The notes: generated from the sequence alone by a model not told the origin. DNA of 64,000 nt from Candidula unifasciata (GCA_905116865.2 CAJHNH020001586.1:1-64000); one strand, 5' to 3'. Positions 1-10,121 are shown, numbered from the stretch's first letter. Made by a program: numbers and translations.

Positions 1-906
1 CAGGGATGTGTTATGTCCATCTCTCTTTTCAACCTTGTGATTGATTGGATACTAAAGGAACACAGTAGACAGAACATTGAGAGGCACACGATGGACTCCA
101 TTCACCGTGGCTTGAGGGCCTTGATTTTGCAGATGATATAGCACTACCTATCCACATAAACATGAACATATACAAGAAAAAAGTAACACATACACAGCAC
201 ATCAGAAATGGTGGGACTGAGAATAAATACAAAAGAAAACTAAGATCATGACAAGCAGTCCAAAACGACAAACCATTAACCATAAGTAACCAAACTCTTG
301 AAAATGTAGAACATTTCCACATATCTTGGCAGTGTGGTGTCCCTGCCGGGAGGGACGAAGAGAACCTACAGTCAGTCCGAACAAAGCTAGAGCTGCTTTT
401 GGAAGGATGAGGCAAATCTGGGGAAATCCAACAATGATTGCAGAGGAACGAAACTCCGACTCTACAAGAGCATCCTTTTGCCAGTTCTTCTTTATGGAGC
501 GGAATGCTAAAGAATGACCAAAAAAGGATGCACACAAGCTGTCTACCTTCCACCACACATGTCTTTCTGGCCAGATACAATCTCAAACACTAAACTACTT
601 CAAGTCACAAACCAAGAAATTTTAGACAATATGATAACCAAGAGAAGATGGAAATGGCTTGGCCACGCTATGAGAATGAATCCTAATATGCCTGCCGAAA
701 ACAGCTCTCACATGGACACCAGAGGGAAAGATGAAACACAGGGGCGCCCAAAAAAAACAACATGGAGAAGAAACGATGGAAAGTGACCTGAGTGCGGCAT
801 CTTTGACATGGAAAACTGCAGCTGAAGATGCACAGGGACAGGAAAGCATGGAAAGACTTCTCTGAAGCCTCATGTGCCACTAGCACAACAGAGAACTGAT
901 GATGAT
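1..906 (+). pseudogene. Decayed non-LTR retrotransposon fragment (RT C-terminal half)
   Basis: Reading across shifting frames gives the remains of a reverse transcriptase and its C-terminal tail: a tryptophan/glycine block (RRWKWLGHAMRMNP, about 640-685) and the GRPKKTTWRR motif (about 745-780), which ends many RTE-type ORFs. The copy ends in a short GATGATGATG tail at 897-906. Several stops and frameshifts make it non-functional. The 5' end lies outside the window or has been lost. Confidence 0.7.
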
Positions 907-1515
907 GTTTCCAAAACCATATTGCAAAGTATACAACACCTCACACAGCCTGATCCACCCCCCCCCCTCGAGTAATGAACAAGCAGTTGAAAAAATATAA
1001 ATGGAGTCTTTCTGGACATGTGCATATGCAGAATAATATGTAGTATTACATAGAAAAACATAGGTTTTTTGGAGAATCTGCGGAATGGACTATATCTGGG
1101 TGAAGGATGGGGAGGAGTCAAGAGTAATACAGTGAGAGGTGGACCGCGATACAAATGGGAGATAACATGAAGAGATGGACAAACAGTGCAGTCGGGGAGG
1201 GTGTATAACCAGGGCGAAAAGACCTATATACTTCCCGTCATTTTTTAGGATGAAATTTTTCGTTATTTGAAGCCCTACTCTGGCTCTTGCCAGGGGCCGC
1301 AATATAGCCTGGTCAATAAACTATGGCCTAAAGGCTGAACGCGGTTTCTGGGACCTCTCTACGGTGATCCTCACCTACATGGTGGCACATTGTGTTATAG
1401 GGTGTTTAGCACTTGTGTGATGTCATGGGTTGGGGTAGAAAGTCAGTCAGTCAGGTCGTTGGAGATCCATTTCAGCCAGCCTTCACTGTGGAGACGGCAC
1501 CTAATTGATTGACTG
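907..1515 (+). pseudogene. 3' fragment of LINE family 5, interrupted by SINE-A
   Basis: This matches a second copy at 20865-21190: both carry a spaced motif reading roughly RYKWGDN-KRWTN, then a block ending in TGGCACCTAATTGATTGACTGAT. Here the fragment is split, with about 230 bp of SINE-A (1222-1452) between the two halves. A minus-strand relic of the same family lies at 45110-45520. The copy is non-coding. Confidence 0.6.
1222..1456 (+). mobile_element. SINE-A copy with (AGTC)n tail
   Basis: A dispersed repeat of about 200 bp, also present at 21580-21790 (minus) and 39962-40165 (plus). Shared blocks include TGAAGCCCTACTC, CCAGGGGCCGCAATATAGCC and CGGTTTCTGGGACCTCTC. Each copy ends GGGGTA plus a different short tandem tail; here it is (AGTC)n. 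No tRNA-like head was recognised, so the SINE assignment is inferred from size, dispersion and tail. Confidence 0.7.
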
Positions 1516-2274
1516 ATGGACCTGTTTGAAACTCACAATGTATGACTTTTATTTCCCCCCCCCCCTCCCCCCCACATGTCCAAAGAGCTCTTTGATTTTG
1601 CCTTCGCCTCAGAATGTTTCGGGAAAATGACATTACCTGGCCATTCCCGCCAAGGCTATTACGGCTTGTCTGGAGCGGTACTTCTCTGTGTAGTTGTTGA
1701 CATCCATCTATTTAGCAAATATTTCCTTGATTGATGAGAGAGGTAAACAATGGTAGCGCACATGATTCTGACTCATTTTTACTCATGCAAATTCTGTTAT
1801 ACGAGTCGTACTCCAAACAAAGGTCGTATACCAAGCAACATTTTTCTCGTCTAAACAGAACATATACGAAGTTGATGTATACCAAAACTGACGTATACCG
1901 AAGTATCACTGTATTTGAAATATTAAATGTATTTAAACAAAACGTACTTAAAAAGAGAACGTATATACATGTTTTGGGGGAGTGTGAGGCTGAGCCCCGT
2001 ACACATTATTGGAGAAGAGCTCAATGTGCCTGAACTTCTAAGTTATGTAGCCCATACTAATAATTTACTAATTTTTGTTTGGCTGTAGTTCTTTTTTTCT
2101 ATCTGTTTCGAATTATCCTTGAACGGAAAGAGTTTATCAAATATACTCATTTAATGTTTGTCTGCATGTACACCATTTTGGTGTCAGTGTTAGAAAGCGG
2201 AAGTGACTGCAGTTCCCGGCTGATCAACTGTTGATAAAATGACAAGAGTCTGTTCCATTATAGTCTGCGCTAGG
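1516..2274. other. Gene-free stretch with a relic DNA-transposon end
   Basis: No coding exon was recognised. A C-rich run lies at 1553-1575. The sequence ending near 1912 (GTATACCGAAGTATCACTGTA) resembles the terminal inverted repeat of pogo/Tigger-type elements, but no matching left end was found. The remainder holds nothing I can name. Confidence 0.4.
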
Positions 2275-2386
2275 TTACTCTTTTGACAAGCGGCACAGGC
2301 AGTTCATCAATGGAGACATCATGCTGACCAGGTAGCCTCTGAACGCAGAACTTATGCATGCGTAGAACATGAAGTTTGTAATGTCA
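2275..2386 (-). CDS. GPCR terminal exon (TM7 and tail)
   Basis: The acceptor TTTTGACAG precedes the exon at 2387. The first base completes a glycine codon begun in the previous exon. The exon then reads DITNFMFYACISSAFRGYL and ends in a TAA stop at 2277-2275. Its 112 bases equal one plus 37 codons, matching the phase left by the donor at 3272. NFMFY is the NPxxY-equivalent motif. Confidence 0.85.
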
Positions 2387-2854
2387 CTGTCAAAATAAAC
2401 AAAGAAAGTGTTTGGTTCACAGTCTCAACATTGCATGGTAAATCCATTTTTGGCCAGGGGTATGGTTAAATTACATAAGAGGGGGCTTCAAAGGAAAATC
2501 CTAAACTTGTGATATCAACAGTAGTAACCGTGTCATTGTCTTGTAACCTGTCAGTAATGCTGTTAAGGATATCAAGAGTATTGAGCATCTGACAACACGG
2601 TGCAGACGAACATGGTGACGTCATAAGGACAGTTTGAAGATGGCCTCCCCACGCTTAACATTCAGCAAGGAGCAGCAGCTTTCTGTTTCCATATATATTT
2701 TTTTTAATCAGTGAAGGGGTGAGGGATATACATTTATCGGCGAATGAAGGTCCAGAATAGTGGTGCATACCTGTTAGTCCAGCAAATGTTTATTAGTGGA
2801 GTAGAAAGTTTCAAAATGACATACTGTTCACTACCTGGTCGGGCACACTGAGTA

Positions 2855-2888
<34 letters not shown>

Positions 2889-5800
2889 CCCCCCCCCCCC
2901 CGATGTGAGCACTCTAATAGAACATGCCCGGACAGCAGTATCAGTCGCTCTAATATCCTCCTTATTGTTATGTGTGTGATTTTCTCTCTTCTATTTCTTT
3001 TCCTGCTATTGTCGTCATCATAATAATCTTCATTTCACTGTGGTAATCAACATCGCTCTCATTATCAGCAGCATAATCATCAAATGTCATTATCTTCAAG
3101 AAGAAGAAGAACAAGAACAAGAAGAAGAATAAGAAGAAAGACAAGAAGAAGAACAAGAAGAACAAAAAGAAGAACAAGAAAAAAGAATAACAAGAAGAAG
3201 AAAAACAACAACAAGAAAAACAAGAAGAACAAGAACAAGAAGAACCAGAAGAAGAAGAAGCAGCAGCTTACCCAAGCACCAAAAGTGTATAGAAGACTTC
3301 CCTGATGATATTAAAAAAATACCGGCCATTTTTGTGACCGCCGTAGTTTGGCAGGAATGTTTCCAACAAGTGGTTCGTGTTTGAGGGCAGAGACAACAGG
3401 GTGAACACCAGCGTCGAAGAAATGATCATGTAAGTGATTTGACCTTCCTGACTTTTTGTTCTGCTCTGGATTGCTCGAATTTCCTGCAAAGTATTATAGC
3501 ACTATAAGAAATTTAAAATGTTTTTAAAGGAATGATGAATGTCAAATGTTGAATTAGGAATAGACATCACAGCACTCGGGACATTCCCATAAGTGCTCCG
3601 TTGCTATCGTCAGCAGCAAGCGCAGAGTTCCAACTCCGATGGCACCAATAGAAGTTTGTATAATCCTTTCATTTGAGTGTCGGCCAGGTCCTGAGGTCTC
3701 TCCTAGCAGCATCATTCTCCTCAGATCGCGATTATCTATTTTGTGCTTTTAGCTGTTTACTTTCTAACAAAGAACCCCCACAACATCCAGCATGACAAGG
3801 ATCAATTCACCACCAAGTGGTCCAGAACCAACCAGTCTATCTACCTGTTCGTTTCTCAACATTCAGGCATCCATGGAGAAAATATTTAAAAGGACGCTAC
3901 ATATCCTCGATTTCTCATAAAAGAAACCTTCCTAGCACAACGTAATATAACAGCAGTCCAGTCGATGTCAAGAAGCAAATGACCACAACACAAACGTATT
4001 CTACCATCTCTACACATTTGGACAGCAGCGCTCACATGTCCTCCTCTTCGTTCTTTTCTTCTTTCGCACTTTATCCCGCAATGCAGCAAAGTCCCTCAAC
4101 CACTCACGCCAAGTCGTTGTGTATTTTGCAAAGCAACCAACCTCTCTTATTATTGCTTTGAAGACCAGATTAAAGGACAATGAAAGAAAAAACGAGGAGA
4201 TAGATAAAAACATTATATTGTTGGTCGAAATTAAAAAACAATGCCTTAAGACAAAGAGAGGAATTCAAGTATTTGGGAGCAATTTTCACATCCAATGGAA
4301 AACTGGACAGAGAAATTAGTTTGAGATGTGCCAAAGCTAATATAGTACTGGGGCAACTATGTCCCCTGTTGGCACACAAGCAGATACTCAGGAGTACTAA
4401 AGTGAATCTTATCACAACTATTTTTGGCCAACACTATGCTATCAGTGCCAAACATAAACACTTGTAACATCTAATGAACGTAAAACTGTGACAACAAAGA
4501 TGAAATGTCTTTGAAGAGATGCAGGAGTTTCAAGAAAAGACAAAATACGAAATAACGAAATCAGACTAATGCTAGGAATAGCCAGTTTTACAGATCATCA
4601 AAGAACAACAAATGAAGTGGTCAGGACATCTAACAAGAATGCCCTTGTACTATCTACCACAGCGAGCCACACTGAAACGTTACAACGGGTATAGAGCGAG
4701 GGGATTACATAATAAAAGATGGAGGGATGGCATTAAAGAACAACCTTACAGAAATAAACAAATCTTAATAGTGCTCTTGACATAGCTCATCAACGAACGT
4801 TACATCACCCCTGCCCTCACCGCCCCCACCCACATAAGACACTTCGCTAAAGTACAAAGTGGAAGAGAAGAAGAAGATGTTTTTGGTCAATAATTTAAGT
4901 TGACAATGGCCTTAAGAAAGGCTAAGCGAAACAATTGAACTTACCTGCGCCTTTTGAAAATGGATTCTCAAGCTGTATACAAGGAACACGTTGGAAAGCA
5001 GGGAAACCAACAAGGGGCAGAATGAGAACAAAACCATGAGCACGTCTCTGGTAACGTGAAACAACGTGTTGTTGTCTAAGTAAAACTGGCTGCTCGTGAC
5101 CCTGTAAAAAGAAAAATTAATAACAATAAAAAAGTATGACTAAAACAGAACCATCAATGTACAATGGTGCTGACACAAAGAAAACATTAAAAGGGGGAAG
5201 GGGGTGCACAGTCCTCTAAACATTTTCTGGAATTGGGTGGACTTCAGGATGCAAGTTATTCTGGTAGTCTGGTCTGGTAGTCTTAGTTTCAGCTTCATAG
5301 CAAACGGGTCACCCCATCGTTGCTCCGCTCCTGTGCCAACGAAAAACACATAGAATGTTTATCACAGTCCCTTGTGGAGTGATTGACAGACTGCTGTCCC
5401 AGCATATCTAGCATACACACGCATTAAAGCATACGGTAACCATCCGAAGTGCTAACACAAACAGTCCGACATTCGAAATGCAGTTTATCATTGATGGTAG
5501 CAGAAGTCACCAACATATCAGCAGTTGCACACGCGATCAATTTTAATCACATACGGGCACCACCAACATTGCGAGACAGGCAGCGCGCCATTTTCTGAAT
5601 CTACAATTCACACCACCACGTTGGTCACAGTCGAAAAACATTCCAAATGAAATCTGCAGCTCACAGTGTCACGCCGTTCATTTAACCCAGAAGCTGGGCG
5701 ACAAAACTATAACAAGTCTACAAATGAAGAAAATCTGCAACAGCCGCCGTCCGGCAGAAGCAAAAAATTTGACTCGGCTCCAAACAGTGCCCCTGCCTAG

Positions 5801-7764
5801 CGTCCAATTTTGACATGCAAGGGGTTCCATTCACTGAAAGAATAATAACACTGAAAGATTATTACAGTTGGTAAAGGGGGGGGGGGGGGGGGGGGGGGTG
5901 GGCGGTGGGAGGCGTGAGTTGAGGTTCTGGGAGATATTCAACATTGAAGGGGAAGCAGAGACGGACTTGTAATCATATTGCAGCTGGTACTATTACCATG
6001 TCAACTCTTCGTTGGCTACGAAGAAGGGGTCGGAGAACATATGGGAATGAATGAGATGCAGTTATGTGAATTCATTCATTTATTCATTCTTTCATCAAAA
6101 AACAACACACAAATTAAATATAGAGTCTGAAAAGTGTTATGTTTTGTTTTCTCTTCAAATAATATCACGGTCCCAGTAAAATTGGCCCACCGGTCCCGGG
6201 GGTCCATCAATCACCAGCTAGACCAATGGGCTTGTGGACGGCGATAGGGGGAAAACCACGTCTCTGTCTTTCGATCTCGCAACTCCTTATAGCCACAGAG
6301 GTAAGTAGCATGCTTGTCTACTGGCATAGTGGTCTTAGGTTCAAACCCTCATCCAGGTAAGTGCCCATTGGTCAATACAGAAATGAATATAGCCAGGACT
6401 TGTATTGTCTTGGTGGAAAAATGTGCCGGTACCCAGCACAGAGTGCCCATTACAGTATTGCTGGGAAAAAATGATGCTCAAAAACAGACCAGAACTTCGT
6501 ACCCTTGGAAGCCGCCATGGTGAAGCGGCTAGACGCTCGTCTGTGGATCCAAAGGTCGTCGGTTCATGTCCTGACGGAGCAGGACTTTTTCCCCAATTGA
6601 CGTTAGCTCCCAGGTCGACCCAGTCCTAAATGGGGACCAGATAAAGTCCTGGAAAGTAAAGGCGGTCGGCGTGATGTTGACCACACCACACATCGAGTGC
6701 CGACTGGTTTATAAAATACAGGTCTAGCCCTATATGCCCAATATACTTGAATGCTTGGATAAAGGACTTACTTTAATCAAACAGTTACTGGTGCCACCGG
6801 AATTAGAACTCTTTTCTTGCTGCTGAAGATGGGGACGGAGCGCTTATAGGAGTATCCTGAGAGATGTGATGTCGATTCTTAATTCAACATTCATTCAACT
6901 ATCTATTTTACCTTACTGCGTTCCGCAAATAATAACTCTGGTGCGGTAAAGGTCATTTAACAGCACCCCCCCCCCCCTTCTTCCGTCTGTGGCTTAGGCG
7001 TTGCCAACACGCTTTGTAATGCCGGGAAGCCGGGTTCGATCCCAGCTGCAGACGATTTGTTTTGCGTTGCTTTCGACATAGGTACCGAGAGCTGACCGTT
7101 CAGTAGCAACTGCATACTACTTGACGCAAAATCGCCTAGAAAAACCAAAACAGCCAAAGAATGCTGGGGCTGGTTCTGCAACGTCCTGTAAAGGATACGC
7201 AGCTATCTTTTAATCCCATTCTTTCTTTTTTTACACACACACACACATACACACACCCACAAACATACACACACACACCTACAAATATCCCCGTGTGGGT
7301 TCCGGGGTCCCACTGTGGAGAAAACAAGAAAAGACCCATCGCCTCCCCAACCAGCATGTCATAAGAGTCGACTAATTGGGAGCTTCCTTCAAAGTCGGAG
7401 TGCATCTGCCTGAAAGGCAAGAAACCAACAGTCTGCTTATAAAACATTTGTAAAATGGATGCACACGCATAAACTCAGCTCCTGGAACAAAACCAAAGTT
7501 CAGAAGTGGATGAACAATCAAGTATTTCCGCTGGGGTTTACAACTGGAGAAGGCACACAACGTCGACGACTTACAAAAACTTGTTTTCTCCGATCTGGCG
7601 CACTGAGTATGCCTGTGGGATGTACGAGTGAGTGCCAAACGTGACCAAAATGATGGATGTGATCAGGATGAGGTTTAATCGAAAGCTGAAAGTTGTTCTT
7701 GTTTTGAAAGGCATCACCACCACGATCATTCTCTGCGCCGAAACCATCATGTTCAGGACATAGA
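2275..7764 (-). CDS. Class A GPCR, TM3 to C-terminus (four exons)
   Basis: This encodes a seven-transmembrane receptor of the rhodopsin superfamily, to act at a cell surface membrane. Four minus-strand exons (7764-7575, 5101-4945, 3483-3272, 2386-2275) join in frame with GT-AG junctions and agreeing phases (2/1, 0, 2/1), giving about 223 residues. Visible landmarks are a TM3 end reading SAQRMIVVVMP (the DRY arginine kept, flanks changed), TM5 with CPLLVSLLSN (Pro5.50), TM6 with LLSLP (Pro6.50), and TM7 with NFMFY in place of NPxxY. An Arg/Lys-rich third loop precedes TM6. The C-terminal tail is short, about 25 residues. Family knowledge: such divergent motifs are common in lophotrochozoan peptide or chemosensory receptor expansions. 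The ligand is unknown. The upstream TM1-TM2 exon is unresolved; see 8488-8690. Introns carry LINE and SINE copies. Confidence 0.85.
2858..2901. repeat. Poly-C run
   Basis: About 44 bases of C with a single G at 2888. Its length is likely to vary between individuals and may be imprecise in the assembly. Confidence 0.95.
3092..3262. repeat. AAG/AAC microsatellite
   Basis: An almost pure purine-plus-C tract built from AAGAAC and AAGAAG units. Its right edge lies within about 10 bp of the GPCR donor GTAAGC (minus strand, 3271-3266). Confidence 0.9.
3272..3483 (-). CDS. GPCR exon: third loop, TM6, start of TM7
   Basis: Acceptor TTTGCAG at 3484-3490 and donor GTAAGC at 3271-3266. It begins EIRAIQSRTKSQEGQ (basic third loop), then TM6 with the conserved proline in LLSLPSN, then an extracellular loop, and ends FYTLLVLG at the start of TM7. 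Its 212 bases leave two bases of a glycine codon, completed by the T that opens the terminal exon. Confidence 0.88.
3550..3685 (-). mobile_element. SINE-E copy
   Basis: The reverse complement matches the 3' part of a dispersed repeat also found at 6778-6905, 19955-20300, 43890-44118, 45868-46000, 49738-50015 and 57085-57240. Shared words are GCTGAAGATGGGGACGGAGC and the end ATTCTTAATTCAAC. It lies in the GPCR intron. Confidence 0.7.
3686..4189. other. GPCR intron, nothing recognised
   Basis: About 500 bases within the intron between the TM5 and TM6 exons. I see no exon, structural RNA or known repeat here. Confidence 0.5.
4190..4878 (+). pseudogene. LINE family 2 3' fragment
   Basis: A decayed reverse transcriptase end reads FKYLGAIFTSNGKLDREI (about 4264-4320) with the usual AKANIVLGQL continuation. 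It degenerates into a 3' region with CGAACGTTACATCACCCCTGCC and a purine tail AGAAGAAGAAGA at 4865-4878. The same 3' end recurs on the minus strand at 52545-52705 and 59240-59485. It lies in the GPCR intron, antisense to the gene. Confidence 0.65.
4945..5101 (-). CDS. GPCR exon: second extracellular loop and TM5
   Basis: Acceptor CTTTTTACAG at 5102-5111 and donor GTAAGT at 4944-4939. One base completes a leucine codon, then 52 codons follow. The loop reads VTSSQFYLDNNTLFHVTRD, with an N-glycosylation-type NNT. TM5 holds FSFCPLLVSLLSNVFLVY with the conserved proline, and the exon ends HFQKAQ at phase 0. Confidence 0.88.
5260..5700. repeat. Local duplicated segment, copy 1
   Basis: About 440 bp matching 8695-9122 in the same orientation. 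Shared blocks include ATAGCAAACxGGTC, TCTGCAGCTCACAGTGTC and GCTGGGCG at the end. Both copies sit next to GPCR exons, so they may be relics of a duplicated receptor 5' exon, but neither holds a clean open frame. Confidence 0.55.
5701..6180. other. GPCR intron with poly-G run
   Basis: A run of G with one T (5877-5899) is the only obvious structure. I see no coding or named repeat content in the rest. Confidence 0.5.
6181..6516 (+). mobile_element. Possible tRNA-headed SINE relic
   Basis: TAAGTAGCATGCTTG (about 6302) followed by GGTTCAAACCCTC (about 6340) resembles A and B boxes of a tRNA-derived SINE head. No second copy was identified in the window, so the call is tentative. Confidence 0.3.
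6517..6775 (+). mobile_element. SINE-B (tRNA-derived) copy
   Basis: The head reads GGTGAAGCGGCTAGACGCTC (A-box-like) with GGTTCATGTCC (B-box-like), followed by a body with CAGGTCGACCCAG, the GTGATGTTGACCACA region and AGTGCCGACTGG. About ten more copies occur, mostly on the minus strand (for example 8100-8335, 20395-20560, 50975-51275). The tail is poor in A. Confidence 0.8.
6778..6905 (+). mobile_element. SINE-E copy
   Basis: Contains GTTACTGGTGCCACCGGAAT, CTGCTGAAGATGGGGACGGA and the terminal GATTCTTAATTCAAC shared by the other SINE-E copies. Only the 3' half is present. Confidence 0.75.
6985..7210 (+). mobile_element. SINE-C (tRNA-derived) copy
   Basis: The head runs from GTGGCTTAGGCGTT (A-box-like) to GGGTTCGATCCCAGCTG (B-box-like). 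The body reads TTTCGACA, TACCGAGAGCTGACC and CGCCTAGAAAAACC, and the end TGCAACGTCCTGTAAAGGA is conserved in every copy. It lies in the GPCR intron. Confidence 0.85.
7231..7282. repeat. (CA)n microsatellite
   Basis: ACACACAC units interrupted by T and CC, followed directly by a SINE-D copy. Confidence 0.9.
7285..7568 (+). mobile_element. SINE-D copy abutting the GPCR donor
   Basis: This carries the SINE-D 5' block (CCCCGTGTGGGTTCC), the GTCGACTAATTGGGAG block, AAGTCGGAGTGCATCTGCC and GTTTACAACTGGAGAA near the end. The expected GAAGAAG tail is missing. The copy ends within about 10 bp of the 5' splice site of the GPCR TM3-TM4 exon (GTAAGT, minus 7574-7569). Confidence 0.8.
7575..7764 (-). CDS. 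GPCR exon: end of TM3, TM4
   Basis: Acceptor TTTTTGCAG at 7765-7773 and donor GTAAGT at 7574-7569. After two completing bases it reads YVLNMMVSAQRMIVVVMP: the arginine matches the DRY arginine, with Q and M as neighbours. MPFKTRTTFSF is the second intracellular loop and SFRLNLILITSIILVTFG is TM4. It ends ENKF plus two bases, completed by the TM5 exon. An upstream exon must supply one base of the tyrosine codon. Confidence 0.87.
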
Positions 7765-7837
7765 CTGCAAAAACATTAAAAAAACAATACATGCATACAT
7801 ATACATATATACATTTATATATGTGTGTGTATATGTA

Positions 7838-8056
7838 AATGAGTCGGCTATGTGGCTAAGTCGATACGAACGATCCCAGCTGCGGGCCATGCGCCTTGCG
7901 TTGGTTTCGACAGTGGTATCAAGAAAGCTGACCATCCAGAAGCAATGGCAAACTACTGGACGTAAATTTGTCTAGAAAAACCACACAACAGACAGGGGCT
8001 GTTGGGGTTGGTTCTGCAACGTCCTGTAAAGGATACGCAACTAACCTAACCTACGT
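7838..8056 (+). mobile_element. SINE-C copy
   Basis: Starts GAGTCGGCTATGTGGCTAAG and ends TGCAACGTCCTGTAAAGGAT followed by ACGCAACTAACCTAACCTA. The head is slightly deleted before CGATCCCAGCTGCGGG. An AT/GT microsatellite lies directly before it. Confidence 0.85.
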
Positions 8057-8099
8057 ATAAGAAGTAAAATAAATGTCCCTTTTCCATTCTTGTAGGCGT

Positions 8100-8335
8100 T
8101 TTGGGAACATAGGGCTAGACCTAGATTTTTATAGACCAATCGGTACCTGGTGGGTGATGTGGTCAGCCCCACACCGGCCACCTTTACTTCACAGGATTGC
8201 ACCTGGTACCCACTTAAGGCTGGGTCGACCAGGGAGTCAAAGTCATTTTGGACAAAAGTTCAGCTCCGTCAGGACGCGGACCCACGACCTTCCGATCCGC
8301 AGGCGGGCATCTATCGCCCAAACCCAAACCTGCGT
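8100..8335 (-). mobile_element. SINE-B copy
   Basis: Reverse-strand SINE-B: the plus strand shows TATAGACCAATCGG, GGTGATGTGGTCAG, TTAAGGCTGGGTCGACC, GTCAGGACGCGGACC and ACGACCTTCCGATCCGCAG, the mirror of the head. Confidence 0.8.
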
Positions 8336-8342
8336 TCCGACT

Positions 8343-8440
8343 CCCATATATATATATTATATATATATATATATATATATCTATATTATATAGATATATA
8401 TATATATATATATCTGTATATATATATATATATATATAAA
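8343..8440. repeat. (TA)n microsatellite
   Basis: About 100 bases of alternating TA with a few C and G interruptions. The Ile-Tyr open frames across it are artefacts. Confidence 0.95.
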
Positions 8441-8487
8441 CACCACACACAACGTCCACGTTCAGCCATCAAAAATCCCTCGAAGGC

Positions 8488-8690
8488 ATAGACGTCCGAG
8501 ATCAATAGGGACAAGACCCAAATATCTGTACCGACCGACGACAAAGTCGTCTACACGGCGAAGCCAATGGCGACCACAGTCACCGCTGTGATACAGATGG
8601 TGTTGTGTTGCTCCGTGTTTTTGTTGGTAGAGGTGTCATGAGCGTTATCACCCGGTTCACGTGTCACATAGGGCTCACAGTCTTTGCTTC
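8488..8690 (-). pseudogene. Candidate GPCR 5' exon with in-frame stop
   Basis: One minus-strand frame reads an N-glycosylation-rich stretch (about 8680-8610, with DTSTNKNTE), then a hydrophobic TICITAVTVVAIGFAV resembling TM1. A TAG follows at 8553-8551, then GTDIWVLSLLISDV, which looks like TM2 with its LxxxD motif. It is on the correct strand and upstream of the TM3 exon. The spacing between the two helices is shorter than normal. Options are a true first exon with a sequence error or null allele, a decayed paralogous exon, or coincidence. No clean donor with the required phase was found. Confidence 0.35.
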
Positions 8691-8694
8691 CTTT

Positions 8695-9122
8695 CGGGGA
8701 ATCGCAGTTCCAACGTCATAGCAAACAGGTCGCCCCCTAGCTGCTCCGTTCCTGTGCTTACAAAAATCAAACAAATTGTCCATCACTGTTCCATGCGGGA
8801 AAAATGTATCCCAGACTGCAGTCCTAGTAAATCTAGCAGCATACATGCGCATTAAATGCATGAGGCAGCAGTCAGGAGTGCTAGCACAAACAGTCTGACA
8901 CTAGAAATGCAGTTCATCGTCGATGGGAGCAGAAGGTACAAAAGATCAGTAGTTGCACACATGATATAAGGCACCACTAGTTCTCTAGCAACTGTGATTT
9001 TTTTTTCTTCTGAACCTGCAGTTCACAACACAAGCCAAACTTTGCGCAAGTTGTAAAGCATACCAAATGAAATCTGCAGCTCACAGTGTCGCGCTATGCA
9101 TTCAAATCAGTAGCTGGGCGCC
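8695..9122. repeat. Local duplicated segment, copy 2
   Basis: Matches 5260-5700 over nearly its full length with scattered indels (shared ATGAAATCTGCAGCTCACAG and CAGTAGCTGGGCG or close variants). It lies directly upstream of the candidate GPCR 5' exon. Confidence 0.55.
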
Positions 9123-9159
9123 ACTGGCGTGAGATGGCCTTCCTTTTTTTCTTTATTCA

Positions 9160-9530
9160 CAACAATATGTTCAAAGGTGTAGTGGCTGACATATAACGAG
9201 TATTGATCTTTCTCTAGAGGTGCAGTGGTTGGCATATGGCGAGTACACATTTTTTTTAAAGAGGAGCAGTGGTTGGCATATAAAGAGTATTGATTTTTCT
9301 TTAAAGGTGCAGTGGTTGGCATATAACGAGTTTTGATTTTTCTTTAGAGGTGCAGTGGTTGGCATTTAACAATTATTGATCTTTTTTCTTTCTTTAGAGA
9401 TGTAGTGGTTGGCATACAACAAGTTTATATTTTTCTTTAGTTGTGTTGTGGTTGGCATTTCACAATTACTGATCTTCTTTTAGAGGTGCAGTGGTTGGCA
9501 TATAACGAACATTGATCATTCTACAGATCG
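9160..9530. repeat. Minisatellite, period about 43-50 bp
   Basis: About eight diverged units containing GTGCAGTGGTTGGCATATAA followed by an AT-rich half with TTGATTTTTCTTT. Unit length varies. Confidence 0.85.
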
Positions 9531-9694
9531 TGGGGTTTGGAGGTAACAATGCATGTCTCCAGCCATTTAGAGGTGGTTCTAATGCCATCAACTACTGACA
9601 GTGTTATTTCGAATCGTTTCTAATTCTGTTACGAAAAGTTAAGAATGCTTGCAACATCACAATGAATCGGTTAAAAACGTTAATTCTAAATCCT

Positions 9695-9880
9695 TTACAG
9701 GACGTTGTAAATCATTTACACCGTTTATTGGCAGTATGGGGTTTTACTGAAACATTTTATGTTTAGTAGCTTGCCATTGTTTTCTAAACAGTTCGAGGCT
9801 CATGTCATTGTCGAAATCGACGCAAAGCGGTTAGCTGCCGATTCGTCTGCATCTAAATCGAACCTAGTATGTAGGAATTA
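9695..9880 (-). mobile_element. SINE-C relic
   Basis: On the plus strand CCTTTACAGGACGTTG is followed by a diverged body with TAGCTTGCCATTG and ATTGTCGAAATCGACGCAAAG, the reverse of SINE-C. The head is missing. Confidence 0.6.
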
Positions 9881-9942
9881 CAAAACTACATTCATAACCC
9901 ATAATCTACAGACTCTTAAAAATCACTGTTTGATAGATATTT

Positions 9943-10121
9943 GACTTACCCGGGCAACGGTTGGAAACAGATATGAATAACTGATAAACATTTGACTTAC
10001 CCACACGACGGTTAAAAATATATATGAATATTTGATAGATATTTGGCTTACCCATACGATGGTTGGAAACATAAATATTTGATAGATTTTTGACTTATCC
10101 ACATGACGGATGCAAATAGAT
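9943..10121. repeat. 51-bp minisatellite, left block
   Basis: Three to four units of TTTGACTTACCCACACGACGG plus GAAATAGATATGAATATTTG. The array is interrupted at TAGAT (10117-10121) by the solo LTR and resumes at 11817. Confidence 0.85.

Larger units (their letters stand above)
2387..3271 (-). other. GPCR last intron with poly-C and purine microsatellite
   Basis: This is the intron between the TM6-TM7 and terminal exons. It contains an interrupted C run (2858-2901) and an AAG/AAC-rich purine block (3092-3262) that abuts the upstream exon's donor. I see no other gene here. Open frames made of K/R/T or F/L runs are translations of the simple repeat. Confidence 0.7.

Noticed and set aside
2968..3329. 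Lys/Arg/Thr-rich or Phe-rich proteins
   Set aside because: Translations of the AAG/AAC microsatellite in the GPCR intron.
8340..8490. Ile-Tyr repeat proteins
   Set aside because: Translations of (TA)n.
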